Positions 8,330 through 17,438 of a DNA stretch of 64,000 bases are shown one piece after another. This DNA is from Haliscomenobacter sp. (GTDB lineage Bacteria > Bacteroidota > Bacteroidia > Chitinophagales > Saprospiraceae). The first letter of the stretch is position 1, and each line of letters begins with the position of its first letter. The stretch spans positions 1 to 64,000 of the forward strand of contig JADJHZ010000005.1 in the NCBI GenBank assembly GCA_016707205.1, in the 5' to 3' direction. The position numbers and the translations under genes are program-made. Under the pieces are notes generated by a model that worked only from the letters and a program-made list of their open reading frames with translations, ran no database searches and was not told the origin of the DNA.

Positions 8330-9328
8330 ATGAACCGGACCTATCGCTGGGGAATCCTGGGCCCAGGAAGAATTGCGCAAAAATTTGCCCGGGACATGGC
8401 CGTTCTGCCCCAGGCCAAACTCCACGCCGTGGCTTCCCGGTCGCTCGACCGGGCCAGGGAATTCGCTGCCCAATACGGCGCCACCCACGCTTATGGAAGC
8501 TACGAGGAGTTATTCCAGTGCCCGGACCTCGACGTCATTTATATCGCCACCCCGCACCAGGGCCATTTCCCCTGGACGATGCGCTCCCTGGAACACGGCA
8601 TCCCCGTTCTGGTGGAAAAGCCCTTTGCCATCAATAGCCGTCAAGCCCGAGTCATGGCCGAAGCAGCCCAAAGCAAGGGCGTATTCCTCATGGAAGCGCT
8701 TTGGACGCGCTTTTTACCTACCATGGAACGTTTGCAGGCCATCCTTCGCGAAGGAAGCCTGGGGAAGATCCTGGGAGTGAAAGCGGATTTCGGGTTTCAA
8801 CCGCCTTTTGACCCCCAAAGCAGGATTTTCAACCCCAACCTGGGGGGAGGCGCTTTGCTGGATATCGGGATCTACCCCGTTTTTCTGGCTCAGTTTTTAC
8901 TGGGAACGCCTTCCGAAATTACCGCTGCCGGCTGTTTGGGCGCCACCGGCGTCGATGAGGAGCTCGGCATTCTGATGAAATTCCCTTCCGGCCAAATGGC
9001 CCACCTGCATGCTACCATCCGGGTCCAAACCAAGACCGAAGCCTTTGTATATTTCGAACGCGGAACCGTCAACTTGCACTCCCGCTGGTTTGAACCAACT
9101 ACCCTAAGCATACTGCGCCCGTCGGAGCGGCCGGAAATCCTGACCTTCGAATATCCCTGCGAAGGGTTTTCCTTCCAGATCGCGGAGGTCATGCGTTGCC
9201 TCGACGGCGGACTGAAGGAAAGCCCCCAAATGCCGTTGCAATTCAGCATTGAACTTATGGAAACCCTGGATGCCATTCGAAATCAGATCGGACTATCCTA
9301 CCCCGAAGCCTTAGAGCAACCAGAGTAA
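8330..9328 (+). CDS. Gfo/Idh/MocA-family oxidoreductase
   Basis: A 332-residue NAD(P)-dependent oxidoreductase. The N-terminal Rossmann part (YRWGILGPGRIAQKFARDM, residues 4-22; AVASRSLDRAREFAAQYG) is followed by the family hallmark EKPFAINSRQ (about residues 98-107) and a C-terminal alpha/beta domain with DIGIYPVFLAQFLLG. The closest family shape is the trans-1,2-dihydrobenzene-1,2-diol dehydrogenase-like branch, which has no signal peptide and acts on sugars or similar polyols in the cytoplasm. ATG at 8330 gives a normal N-terminus, while the frame open from 8269 is extra. The substrate cannot be deduced. It stands alone between a MITE-like element and a small gene that starts 41 bases downstream. 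Confidence 0.85.
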   Translation: MNRTYRWGILGPGRIAQKFARDMAVLPQAKLHAVASRSLDRAREFAAQYGATHAYGSYEELFQCPDLDVIYIATPHQGHFPWTMRSLEHGIPVLVEKPFAINSRQARVMAEAAQSKGVFLMEALWTRFLPTMERLQAILREGSLGKILGVKADFGFQPPFDPQSRIFNPNLGGGALLDIGIYPVFLAQFLLGTPSEITAAGCLGATGVDEELGILMKFPSGQMAHLHATIRVQTKTEAFVYFERGTVNLHSRWFEPTTLSILRPSERPEILTFEYPCEGFSFQIAEVMRCLDGGLKESPQMPLQFSIELMETLDAIRNQIGLSYPEALEQPE

Positions 9329-9369
9329 TCTATCCGAAATGAAATCGTTAACGTTTAATTACACTGCCC

Positions 9370-9576
9370 ATGCCCAACGAACAGCCCACTCCAATCCAGC
9401 CTGCCACCCCAAAACTGGAGGTAGAAATCGCCGACGCCTGGATCAAGGTGTCGGTGGAAAAATACCTCTTGCTGTCGCAGGCTGCCGAGCGGCTTGGAAA
9501 ACCGCTTCAGGCGCTGCGGCACGACGAATTGCTGAATATGGCGCAACAAATTGAAAAAGAAACAGAAGACCAATGA
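9370..9576 (+). CDS. small hypothetical protein coupled to the PhoD-like phosphatase gene
   Basis: A 68-residue acidic, soluble protein that I do not recognise. After a Pro/Gln-rich start (MPNEQPTPIQPATPK) it has an amphipathic helix pattern (VEIADAWIKVSVEKYLLLSQAAERLGKPLQALRH). Its stop overlaps the next start codon (ATGA, 9573-9576), which is typical of translational coupling and is the main reason to believe it. The antisense strand is also open here, so without homologues the call stays moderate. Confidence 0.5.
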   Translation: MPNEQPTPIQPATPKLEVEIADAWIKVSVEKYLLLSQAAERLGKPLQALRHDELLNMAQQIEKETEDQ

Positions 9577-10646
9577 AGTCCCTCCTTCTCCCCCTTGTTT
9601 TTTTCCTTGTCTTCACCGGATCTATTTCTTGTCAGAATAAACCGAACGCCGCCCTGCAAGGGCTCTCCCTCTACGAGGGGCAGAAACTACCCAAAGACAA
9701 ACCCCTGCAGACCATTGCGTTTGGATCCTGCAACCGGGCAGACCTCGACCAGAAAATGTGGCCCGCTATTCTGGCAAACCGGCCTGACCTCTGGATCTGG
9801 CTCGGAGACAATATTTACGCCGACACCGAAAACATGGAGGCTATGCGCTCCATGTACCTGAAGCAAAAACACCATCCGGAATACCGGCAGTTCCGGGCAA
9901 GCACCCCGGTCATTGGGATTTGGGACGACCACGATTTCGGCGTCAATGACGGAGATAAAACGTACGCAAAGAAAAAAGAGAGCCAGCAACTGATGCTCGA
10001 TTTCCTGGATGTTCCCGCCGATGCGGCGGTCCGAAAGCAGGAAGGCGCGTACCAAGCTTTTACTTTTGGCCCCAGAGGCAAACGCGTCAAAGTCATCCTG
10101 CTCGACGGACGGTATTTCCGGGACGAACTCAAGCCCGGAACTCCGCTATCCGGGGTCCGGTACCAACCCAATGAGCAAGGCGACGTGCTGGGAGAAAAGC
10201 AATGGCAATGGCTGGAACAGGAACTGAAAAACAGCGACGCCCAGGTCCATCTCATCGGATGCGGGATTCAATTCATCCCCACGGAACAGCGATACGAAAA
10301 ATGGGCCAACTTCCCGGCTGCCCGAAAGCGGTTGCTCGACCTGCTGGGCAAACTAAAACCCAAAGGCGCTTTGCTCCTTAGCGGCGACCGCCATATCGCC
10401 GAATTAAACAAAATCACGCTTTCAGGGAACGAATATACCCTTTACGAACTAACTTCCAGCGGGCTCACCCACACGTGGTCCCTGGGTAGCGATCCGGAGC
10501 CCAATGCCTTCCGGGTAGGGAAAATGGTGATCGCCCGCAATTTCGCGCTCCTCCGGATCGACTGGTCCAAACCCGCCCCCTCGCTCCACGTGGAGGTTAG
10601 AGGATTGGGAAATAAGCTATTTCTCGAACAACAGGTTTCCAACTGA
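9573..10646 (+). CDS. PhoD-like metallophosphatase lipoprotein
   Basis: A 357-residue predicted lipoprotein: signal sequence ending GSISC with the lipid-bearing Cys at residue 20. The metallophosphatase blocks are clear: AFGSCNRAD near 49-57, LWIWLGDNIYADTE near 72-85, GIWDDHDFGVNDGD near 112-125, and SGDRHIAEL near 270-278. These are the metal-ligand motifs of the PhoD/alkaline phosphatase D family, which hydrolyses phosphomonoesters or diesters outside the cytoplasm. The small gene upstream overlaps by 4 bases. The TAT signal of classical PhoD is absent; a lipobox replaces it, as seen in many Bacteroidota homologues. The substrate is unknown. Confidence 0.85.
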   Translation: MKSLLLPLVFFLVFTGSISCQNKPNAALQGLSLYEGQKLPKDKPLQTIAFGSCNRADLDQKMWPAILANRPDLWIWLGDNIYADTENMEAMRSMYLKQKHHPEYRQFRASTPVIGIWDDHDFGVNDGDKTYAKKKESQQLMLDFLDVPADAAVRKQEGAYQAFTFGPRGKRVKVILLDGRYFRDELKPGTPLSGVRYQPNEQGDVLGEKQWQWLEQELKNSDAQVHLIGCGIQFIPTEQRYEKWANFPAARKRLLDLLGKLKPKGALLLSGDRHIAELNKITLSGNEYTLYELTSSGLTHTWSLGSDPEPNAFRVGKMVIARNFALLRIDWSKPAPSLHVEVRGLGNKLFLEQQVSN

Positions 10647-10729
10647 TTCCCCCTGCAAAGTGGAGCGTCCTGGTTTCCCAAAAACCGAGTATCTTGCCAC
10701 ATGAAAATAACCTGCTTTAATACCGACGA

Positions 10730-12268
10730 ATGGAAAGCATAGGAACGATTGAATTGCGGGAACTACACCTCGATGATTACGACGAACTGAAAGGGTCGAT
10801 GACCGAAGCTTACCCCAACTGGCCCGGCATTTATTGGCGCCGCCAGCACGTGGAAACCCTGCTCAAGGTGTTCCCGGAAGGCCAGATGGTGGTGACCGTG
10901 GATGGAAAATTAGCCGGTTGTGCCCTGGCGATTATCGTTAATTACGACCTCTACGGCGACGAACACACCTATGCCCAAATTACCGGAAAATTCACCTTCA
11001 CCACCCACACCCCCCGGGGCGATACCCTCTACGGTATCGATATTTTTGTGCGCCCGGAATTTCGCGGCATGCGCCTGGCCCGACGCTTGTACGACGCCCG
11101 AAAAGAACTCTGCGAACGCCTGAACCTCAAAGCGATCATCTTCGGAGGCCGGATTCCAAATTACCATCACTTCGCCGCCATACTCAAACCCTGGGAATAC
11201 ATCGACAAGGTCAAACACAAGGAGATCTATGACCCTGTTCTTACCTTTCAGCTTTCCAACGACTTTCACGTAAAAAAAATCCTGGAGGGGTACATGCCCC
11301 GAGATCTCGAATCCCAAGCGGTTGCCGTGCTCCTGCAATGGGACAATATCTTCTACCAACAACCCAAAGGCAAGCTTTCCACGCTGAAATCCATCGTCCG
11401 CCTTGGGCTTATCCAGTGGCAAATGCGGCCTTATCAAGGACTGGACGAGCTGTTTGAGCAGGTCGAATACTTCATCGACGCCGTTTCCGCCTACAAATCC
11501 GATTTTGCGCTGTTCCCGGAGTTTTTCAACGCGCCGTTGATGGCTCAGTACAACCATTTATCCGAACCCGACGCCATCCGGCATCTGGCTGCGTACACCG
11601 AAGAGATCCGCGAACGGTTTATCCAGCTCGCCATCAGCTACAACGTCAACATCATCACCGGCTCGATGCCGTTCCTGGATGGGGAGCGCCTGCTCAACGT
11701 GGGCTACCTCTGCCGAAGAAACGGGTCCTGGGATTCCTATGAAAAACTCCACGTAACCCCCGACGAATCCAAGTTCTGGGGCATGGTCGGCGGCGACCGC
11801 ATTTCCGTCTTCGAAACCGACTGCGGCCCCGTCGGCATCCTGATCTGCTACGATGTGGAATTCCCCGAACTCCCCCGCGTCCTGGCCGAACTGGGGATGA
11901 AGATCCTCTTCGTGCCTTTCCTGACGGACACTCAGAACGGGTACTCCCGCGTCCGCTATTGCGCCAGGGCAAGGGCTATTGAGAACGAGTGCTACGTCGC
12001 CATTGCCGGCAGCGTCGGCAACCTTCCCAAAGTCCATAACATGGATATCCAATACGCCCAATCGGTGGTCTTCACTCCCTGCGATTTTTCATTTCCCTCC
12101 AAAGGGATAAAAGCCGAAGCAACGCCCAATACCGAGATGATCCTCGTGGCCGATGTCGACCTCGATCTTTTGCGCGAATTACACACCTACGGAAGCGTCC
12201 GAAATCTCAAAGACCGGAGAAAAGATATCTATGAACTGAGCATCAAAAACGGGCAGGGAACCCCTTGA
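10730..12268 (+). CDS. GNAT acetyltransferase-carbon-nitrogen hydrolase fusion
   Basis: A 512-residue two-domain protein. Residues about 5-165 form a GNAT N-acetyltransferase domain (GIDIFVRPEFRGMRLARRLYDARKELCERL is the acetyl-CoA pyrophosphate-loop region). Residues about 222-505 form a nitrilase-superfamily domain with the full Glu-Lys-Cys triad visible: E264 in LFPEFFNAP, K339 in YEKLHVTP and C373 in LICYDVEFPE. Such domains hydrolyse or transfer amide or nitrile bonds. The same fusion is annotated in other Bacteroidota, where its substrate is not known as far as I recall. It is cytoplasmic, has no signal peptide and stands alone; the gap to gltB is 393 bp. Confidence 0.88.
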   Translation: MESIGTIELRELHLDDYDELKGSMTEAYPNWPGIYWRRQHVETLLKVFPEGQMVVTVDGKLAGCALAIIVNYDLYGDEHTYAQITGKFTFTTHTPRGDTLYGIDIFVRPEFRGMRLARRLYDARKELCERLNLKAIIFGGRIPNYHHFAAILKPWEYIDKVKHKEIYDPVLTFQLSNDFHVKKILEGYMPRDLESQAVAVLLQWDNIFYQQPKGKLSTLKSIVRLGLIQWQMRPYQGLDELFEQVEYFIDAVSAYKSDFALFPEFFNAPLMAQYNHLSEPDAIRHLAAYTEEIRERFIQLAISYNVNIITGSMPFLDGERLLNVGYLCRRNGSWDSYEKLHVTPDESKFWGMVGGDRISVFETDCGPVGILICYDVEFPELPRVLAELGMKILFVPFLTDTQNGYSRVRYCARARAIENECYVAIAGSVGNLPKVHNMDIQYAQSVVFTPCDFSFPSKGIKAEATPNTEMILVADVDLDLLRELHTYGSVRNLKDRRKDIYELSIKNGQGTP

Positions 12269-12661
12269 CGACCGCCCTTGAAACTGTAATTACCGAAAAG
12301 GATTTCAAGCCGCAGATTACTCGAGATTATATCTTTTTTATCAATTTTTATTGCATTAAATTTTTAAATTTTAAATTTTAATTCGTTTGTTTCGCTAACA
12401 ATCGAAATAAAATTTAAGCTACTCCATTTGACATTCTTTTAGCTCCCATCCTTATCTCTTGCTATTTCCTAAGCTTAACCGCTGTATTTTTTGCGATTTT
12501 TAAAATGGAAGCGGAAACGCCGGATTTGAAATACCCGGCAGATTAGCCTTACCTTCACTTGCTCCGCATTTTTGCCCTAACCAGTTCAACGAAGGATTGC
12601 TTTAACAGGCTGCTCCCAAACCCGGTGTTGGCCTGCCAAATTACTTGAAGCGCATTAACGA
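12269..12661. other. intergenic region upstream of gltB
   Basis: A 393-bp gap, very AT-rich in its first half (runs such as TTTTTAAATTTTAAATTTTAA near 12355-12380). No ORF, hairpin or repeat family of this window is present. I found no clear TTTG-N19-TAnnTTTG promoter, so the gltB promoter is not placed. Confidence 0.5.
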
Positions 12662-15600
12662 ATGGAACTGGAACAACAAGCACCCAAGAAAGGGCTCTAT
12701 ACGCCCGAGCTGGAGAAGGACTCCTGTGGTACCGGATTTATTGCCAACCTGAACGGGATCAAATCCCACCAACTGATTGAAGATGCCCTCACCATGCTCG
12801 CCAATATGGAGCACCGGGGCGCATGCGGCTGCGAGCCAAACACCGGCGACGGCGCCGGTATTTTAATCCAGACACCCGACGAGTTCTTTCGCTTTAAATC
12901 GCGGGAATTGGGTTTCGATTTGCCGGAATTTGGCGCTTACGGGGTGGGAGTCACCTTTTTTCCTTCAGATCGCAGCTTGCGCAGCCAATGCCGCGTGTTA
13001 TTTAATGACTATATTGACGAAGGGGGCTTCGAATTGCTCGGCTACCGGAAAGTGCCCACCGATAACGAATTGCTCGGGGATTCGGCCATCGCTTCCGAAC
13101 CACGGATCGAACAGGTGTTCGTCAAACCCAAAAAGCCCCTGGAGAAGATCGACCTGGAGCGCGCCCTCTATGTGCTGCGCAAATTTGCCACCCATCATAT
13201 TCACCGCATTTACCCCCAATCGCAGGAACAGTTTTACATCCCGTCGTTTTCTTACAAAACGGTTGTTTATAAAGGCCAGCTTACCACCTACCAGCTTCGG
13301 CCCTATTATCCGGACCTTCAGGACGAGCGGTGCATGTCGGCCATCGCGCTCATCCATTCCCGGTTTTCCACCAACACCATTCCCAAATGGAAGCTGGCCC
13401 AGCCTTTCCGGTATATCGCCCATAACGGGGAGATCAACACCATCACCGGAAACCTTAACTGGTGGCAGACCAAAGAGAAACACCTCCGCTCTGCGGTCTT
13501 CAGCGAAGAAGAGCTCGCCAAGCTGAAGCCTATCTGCGGGGAAGCGCTCTCCGACTCCGGCAACTTCGACAACGTGCTGGAATTCCTTATCCTCGGAGGG
13601 TACTCCATTCCGCACGCCCTCATGATGATGATCCCGGAAGCCTGGCAGCACGACCCCAACATGCCGGACTACAAAAAAGCGTTTTACGAATACCACAAGA
13701 CCATGATGGAGCCCTGGGACGGGCCCGCTTCGATGGTCTTCACCAACGGTATTCTGGTCGGCGCCACCCTCGACCGCAACGGCCTCCGGCCTTCCCGATA
13801 CTGCCTTCTGGACGACAATACCCTCATCGTAGCCTCCGAAGCAGGCGCCCTGCCCGTGGATCAAAGCCGGATTCTCCGGAAAGGGCGGCTCCAGCCGGGC
13901 AGAATGCTCATCGCCGACCTCGACCTCAAGCGGATCGTCGGGGACGAAGAAGTAAAATCCATTATCTGCCAGCGCCTGCCTTACCGGGATTGGCTCAGCG
14001 AATACCGGGTATCGCTCTCCGACCTGCCCCTGCTCATTCCCGCCACCGTGGAGATGGACGAAAAAACCCTTCTCCGGCAGCAACTGCTTTTTGGCGTTAC
14101 CCGGGAAGATATCAAGGTGATCCTTCAGCCTACCCTGGAAGAAGGTCAGGAACCGATAGGCTCTATGGGCTCCGACACCCCTCTGGCGGCTTTGTCTCAT
14201 CATACCCAGCACCTGGCAAACTACTTCAAGCAGCTATTCGCCCAGGTCACCAATCCGCCTATCGATCCCATCCGCGAGCGGTCGGTCATGTCGGCATACG
14301 CTATGCTGGGGGGAGCGCCTCCCCACCTCGACCTGACGCCTGAACGCGCCCGCTTTCTCCACCTCGAGATACCCGTTCTGACCAATGAAGATTTGCACCG
14401 GGTGAAATACAGCAACCTGCCGGGGTTTAAAACCGGCGTCATCGACATCGTGTTCCGGTCCGACGGGCAAAAAGGCCGCCTAAAAGCGGCGATTGAGCAT
14501 ATTTGCGCCGCCGCCGAGGATCTTACCCGCAACGGGGCCAATATCCTCATCCTGTCCGATCGCAATGCCGACAACCACCATGCCCCCATCCCCTCCCTGC
14601 TGGCTACCGGGGCGGTGCACCACCACCTCATCCGGGAAGGGCTGCGAAGCCAAACCTCTCTGGTGATCGAAGCGGGAGACATTCGCGAAACCCACCATTT
14701 CGCCACACTACTGGGGTTTGGCGCCAGCGCCGTTAACCCCTACCTCACCTATGCCTCCATCGCCGAACTCAAGCGAACGCAGGTCCTGAGCGGCAACTAC
14801 CCTGTAGACAAATGGATCGGCCAATACAATAAAGCCACCGCGAAGGGTATCCTGAAGATCATGTCGAAAATTGGCATTTCTACCCTGCAGTCCTATCAGG
14901 GCGCCCAAATCTTCGAAATACTGGGCATCTCCAGAGAAGTGGTTAGTAAATGCTTTACCGGCGCCGTGTCGCGGATCGAAGGACTGGGATTTGACGGTAT
15001 CGCGGAAGAGGTGCTGGTGCGCCACCGGCTCGCCTACCCCGATAACGGGCGCCTCGGCGCCCACCTGGAAGTGGGCGGAATATACCAATGGAAACAACGG
15101 GGGGAAGCCCATATGTTTAACCCCGCAACGATCCATCTGCTCCAGCATGCCGTCCGGAAAAACGATCTGAACGCCTACCGGAAATACGCCGATCTGATCA
15201 ACAAACAAACCGAACAAGCGCTAACCTTGCGGGGCCTGCTCACCTTCCGGAGAGGCAAACCCATCCCCGTTAGCGAAGTGGAACCGGTCGAAAATATCCT
15301 TAAACGGTTTGCTACCGGCGCCATGTCGTTTGGCTCGATCTCGCACGAGGCGCACACTACCCTGGCCATCGCCATGAACCGTATCGGCGGAAAAAGCAAT
15401 AGCGGGGAAGGCGGGGAGGATGCCTCCCGGTTTGCCCGCAAAGCCAACAACGACTGGGAACGGTCGGCCATCAAACAAGTCGCCTCCGGCCGCTTCGGCG
15501 TGACGAGCTATTACCTGACCAACGCCGAAGAGCTCCAGATCAAAATGGCCCAGGGCGCCAAACCCGGCGAAGGAGGCCAACTTCCCGGACATAAGGTCGA

Positions 15601-17227
15601 CGAATGGATCGGGAGGGTACGGCATTCCACCCCCGGCGTAGGCCTCATTTCGCCTCCGCCCCATCACGACATTTACTCCATCGAAGATCTGGCCCAACTC
15701 ATTTTCGACCTCAAGAATGCCAACCCCCAGGCCCGGATCAACGTCAAACTGGTTTCCAAGGCGGGAGTCGGCATCATCGCTTCCGGGGTAGCCAAAGCCC
15801 ATGCAGACGCCATCTTGATTTCCGGCCACGACGGCGGTACCGGCGCGTCGCCCCTTACTTCGATCCGCCATGCCGGGCTTCCCTGGGAACTCGGGCTCGC
15901 CGAGACCCACCAAACCCTTGTCCGCAACAAACTGCGCGACCGGGTCGTCCTCCAAACCGACGGCCAGCTCCGAACCGGGCGCGACCTCGCCATCGCCGCC
16001 CTCCTGGGCGCGGAGGAATGGGGCGTAGCCACCGCAGCCCTGGTGGCCGAAGGGTGCATTATGATGCGCAAATGCCACCTCAATACCTGCCCCGTGGGCA
16101 TTGCAACCCAAGACCCGGACTTGCGCAAGGAATTTACCGGAAAACCGGAGCATATCATTCAATTTTTCACCTTCCTCGCCCAGGACCTCCGCGAACATAT
16201 GGCCGAACTGGGATTCCGCACCGTGCAGGAAATGGTCGGCAAGGTAGAAATGCTCAAACTGGCCCAGGACATCCACCACTGGAAATACAAACACCTCGAC
16301 CTGAGCCCCATTTTATACAAAGAACCCGCCTCCGAGACGGTGGGGCAGTACAAAATGCTCGAACAGGATCATGGTATCGAAGGGGTGCTGGACACCGTCC
16401 TGATCCGACAGGCCTCCCCGGCGCTGGAAAACAAACAAAAGGTGGCGGCATATTTCACCATCCGCAACACCGACCGGGCGGTCGGCGCCATGCTGTCGCA
16501 CGAGGTTTCCAAACGCTATCTGGGGGAAGGACTTCCGGACGGAACCATCGATTTCCATTTCAGGGGCTCTGCAGGCCAGAGCTTTGGCGCGTTTGCCGCC
16601 CCGGGAATCCAGTTTGTGCTGGAAGGAGAATCCAATGACTATTTCGGCAAGGGGCTCTCCGGCGCCCGGCTCATCGTCAAACCCGACCGAAGCAGCCGGT
16701 TCGAAGCCCATGAAAATATCCTCATCGGCAACGTGGCCCTGTACGGCGCCACTTCCGGAGAAGCGTATATCTGCGGTATGGCCGGCGAGCGATTTGCCGT
16801 GCGCAATTCCGGTGTGCAGGTCGTCGTCGAAGGCGTGGGCGACCACGGCTGCGAATATATGACCGGAGGAACCGTCGTCGTTTTGGGGGAAACAGGAAAA
16901 AACTTCGGCGCCGGTATGAGCGGCGGGACCGCCTTCGTTTTCGATCCCAACGGCCAACTACCCAGCCTTTTCAACGATGAAATGGCGGACCTCGAAACAC
17001 CCGCCGAGACCGATTTTGAACAACTGCGCCACATGATCCGGCGCCACGAACAATTTACCCAGAGCAAACGCGCCCGCCTAATCCTCGATGATTGGCAAAA
17101 CGCCCAACGCTTCTTTGTCAAAATCATGCCCCGCGACTATAAGGCCGTCCTCGAAAAGCAACGCACCAGGGCAGCGGAGGCCGGAGCCGGAAAGAAAGTG
17201 AGTAAGGGAGCAGGGGGCAGGGAGTAG
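12662..17227 (+). CDS. gltB: glutamate synthase (NADPH) large subunit
   Basis: A 1521-residue GOGAT alpha subunit that converts glutamine and 2-oxoglutarate to two glutamates with GltD. The nucleophile Cys of the class II amidotransferase domain is C22 (DSCGTGF), after a 21-residue propeptide. The synthase domain carries the FMN-binding region (SGHDGGTGASPLTSIRHAG) and the [3Fe-4S] cysteines C1132, C1138 and C1143 (CIMMRKCHLNTCPVG). The C-terminal beta-helix has the GLSGARLIV and GMAGERFAVRNSG repeats. Length matches the family. The last residues (KGAGGRE) and the TAG stop are encoded by a GGGAGCA repeat, so the natural end was probably slightly different. gltD follows after 211 bp of repeats. 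Confidence 0.97.
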   Translation: MELEQQAPKKGLYTPELEKDSCGTGFIANLNGIKSHQLIEDALTMLANMEHRGACGCEPNTGDGAGILIQTPDEFFRFKSRELGFDLPEFGAYGVGVTFFPSDRSLRSQCRVLFNDYIDEGGFELLGYRKVPTDNELLGDSAIASEPRIEQVFVKPKKPLEKIDLERALYVLRKFATHHIHRIYPQSQEQFYIPSFSYKTVVYKGQLTTYQLRPYYPDLQDERCMSAIALIHSRFSTNTIPKWKLAQPFRYIAHNGEINTITGNLNWWQTKEKHLRSAVFSEEELAKLKPICGEALSDSGNFDNVLEFLILGGYSIPHALMMMIPEAWQHDPNMPDYKKAFYEYHKTMMEPWDGPASMVFTNGILVGATLDRNGLRPSRYCLLDDNTLIVASEAGALPVDQSRILRKGRLQPGRMLIADLDLKRIVGDEEVKSIICQRLPYRDWLSEYRVSLSDLPLLIPATVEMDEKTLLRQQLLFGVTREDIKVILQPTLEEGQEPIGSMGSDTPLAALSHHTQHLANYFKQLFAQVTNPPIDPIRERSVMSAYAMLGGAPPHLDLTPERARFLHLEIPVLTNEDLHRVKYSNLPGFKTGVIDIVFRSDGQKGRLKAAIEHICAAAEDLTRNGANILILSDRNADNHHAPIPSLLATGAVHHHLIREGLRSQTSLVIEAGDIRETHHFATLLGFGASAVNPYLTYASIAELKRTQVLSGNYPVDKWIGQYNKATAKGILKIMSKIGISTLQSYQGAQIFEILGISREVVSKCFTGAVSRIEGLGFDGIAEEVLVRHRLAYPDNGRLGAHLEVGGIYQWKQRGEAHMFNPATIHLLQHAVRKNDLNAYRKYADLINKQTEQALTLRGLLTFRRGKPIPVSEVEPVENILKRFATGAMSFGSISHEAHTTLAIAMNRIGGKSNSGEGGEDASRFARKANNDWERSAIKQVASGRFGVTSYYLTNAEELQIKMAQGAKPGEGGQLPGHKVDEWIGRVRHSTPGVGLISPPPHHDIYSIEDLAQLIFDLKNANPQARINVKLVSKAGVGIIASGVAKAHADAILISGHDGGTGASPLTSIRHAGLPWELGLAETHQTLVRNKLRDRVVLQTDGQLRTGRDLAIAALLGAEEWGVATAALVAEGCIMMRKCHLNTCPVGIATQDPDLRKEFTGKPEHIIQFFTFLAQDLREHMAELGFRTVQEMVGKVEMLKLAQDIHHWKYKHLDLSPILYKEPASETVGQYKMLEQDHGIEGVLDTVLIRQASPALENKQKVAAYFTIRNTDRAVGAMLSHEVSKRYLGEGLPDGTIDFHFRGSAGQSFGAFAAPGIQFVLEGESNDYFGKGLSGARLIVKPDRSSRFEAHENILIGNVALYGATSGEAYICGMAGERFAVRNSGVQVVVEGVGDHGCEYMTGGTVVVLGETGKNFGAGMSGGTAFVFDPNGQLPSLFNDEMADLETPAETDFEQLRHMIRRHEQFTQSKRARLILDDWQNAQRFFVKIMPRDYKAVLEKQRTRAAEAGAGKKVSKGAGGRE
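17204..17226. repeat. GGGAGCA heptamer repeat inside the 3' end of gltB
   Basis: Three heptamer-like units (GGGAGCA, GGGGGCA, GGGAGTA) encode the final residues and stop codon of gltB. Confidence 0.85.
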
Positions 17228-17275
17228 AGGATGTAGAGGATGTAAAGGATGTAAAGGATGTAAGGGATGTAAGGG
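17222..17275. repeat. GGATGTAGA/GGATGTAAA/GGATGTAAG nonamer tandem repeat
   Basis: Five or six direct nonamer copies right after the gltB stop codon, in the same orientation relative to the gene as at 6309-6350 and 7087-7119. Confidence 0.9.
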
Positions 17276-17280
17276 CGCGT

Positions 17281-17312
17281 CCTGTTGTCCGTAGACTTCC
17301 GTCTACGGATAG
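17281..17312. repeat. CGTAGACTTCCGTCTACG hairpin repeat, copy 1
   Basis: A palindrome with a TTCC loop (GTCCGTAGAC-TTCC-GTCTACGGA), preceded by CCTGTT. The same core and flank (CCTGTTGTyCGTAGAC) recurs at 24822-24859. A second small palindrome (CAATCTTCAGATTG, 17315-17328) follows. Confidence 0.75.
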
Positions 17313-17348
17313 TCCAATCTTCAGATTGCGTAACGGTGTAATCGAGAA

Positions 17349-17432
17349 CCTCGTCACCTCGTAAATCGTACCTCGTAAATCGTACTTCGTAAATCGTACT
17401 TCGTAAATCGTAATTCGTACTTCGTAAATCGC
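17349..17432. repeat. TCGTAAA/TCGTACY heptamer tandem repeat upstream of gltD
   Basis: About eleven heptamers, mostly alternating TCGTAAA and TCGTACC/T, ending nine bases before the gltD start codon. It is the longest array in the window. Confidence 0.9.
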
Positions 17433-17438
17433 AAATCC

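Noticed and set aside
12998..14212. A 404-residue minus-strand frame within gltB
   Set aside because: gltB is a full-length enzyme with all its motifs on the plus strand; the opposite frame has no protein-like features and reflects the GC-biased codon use.
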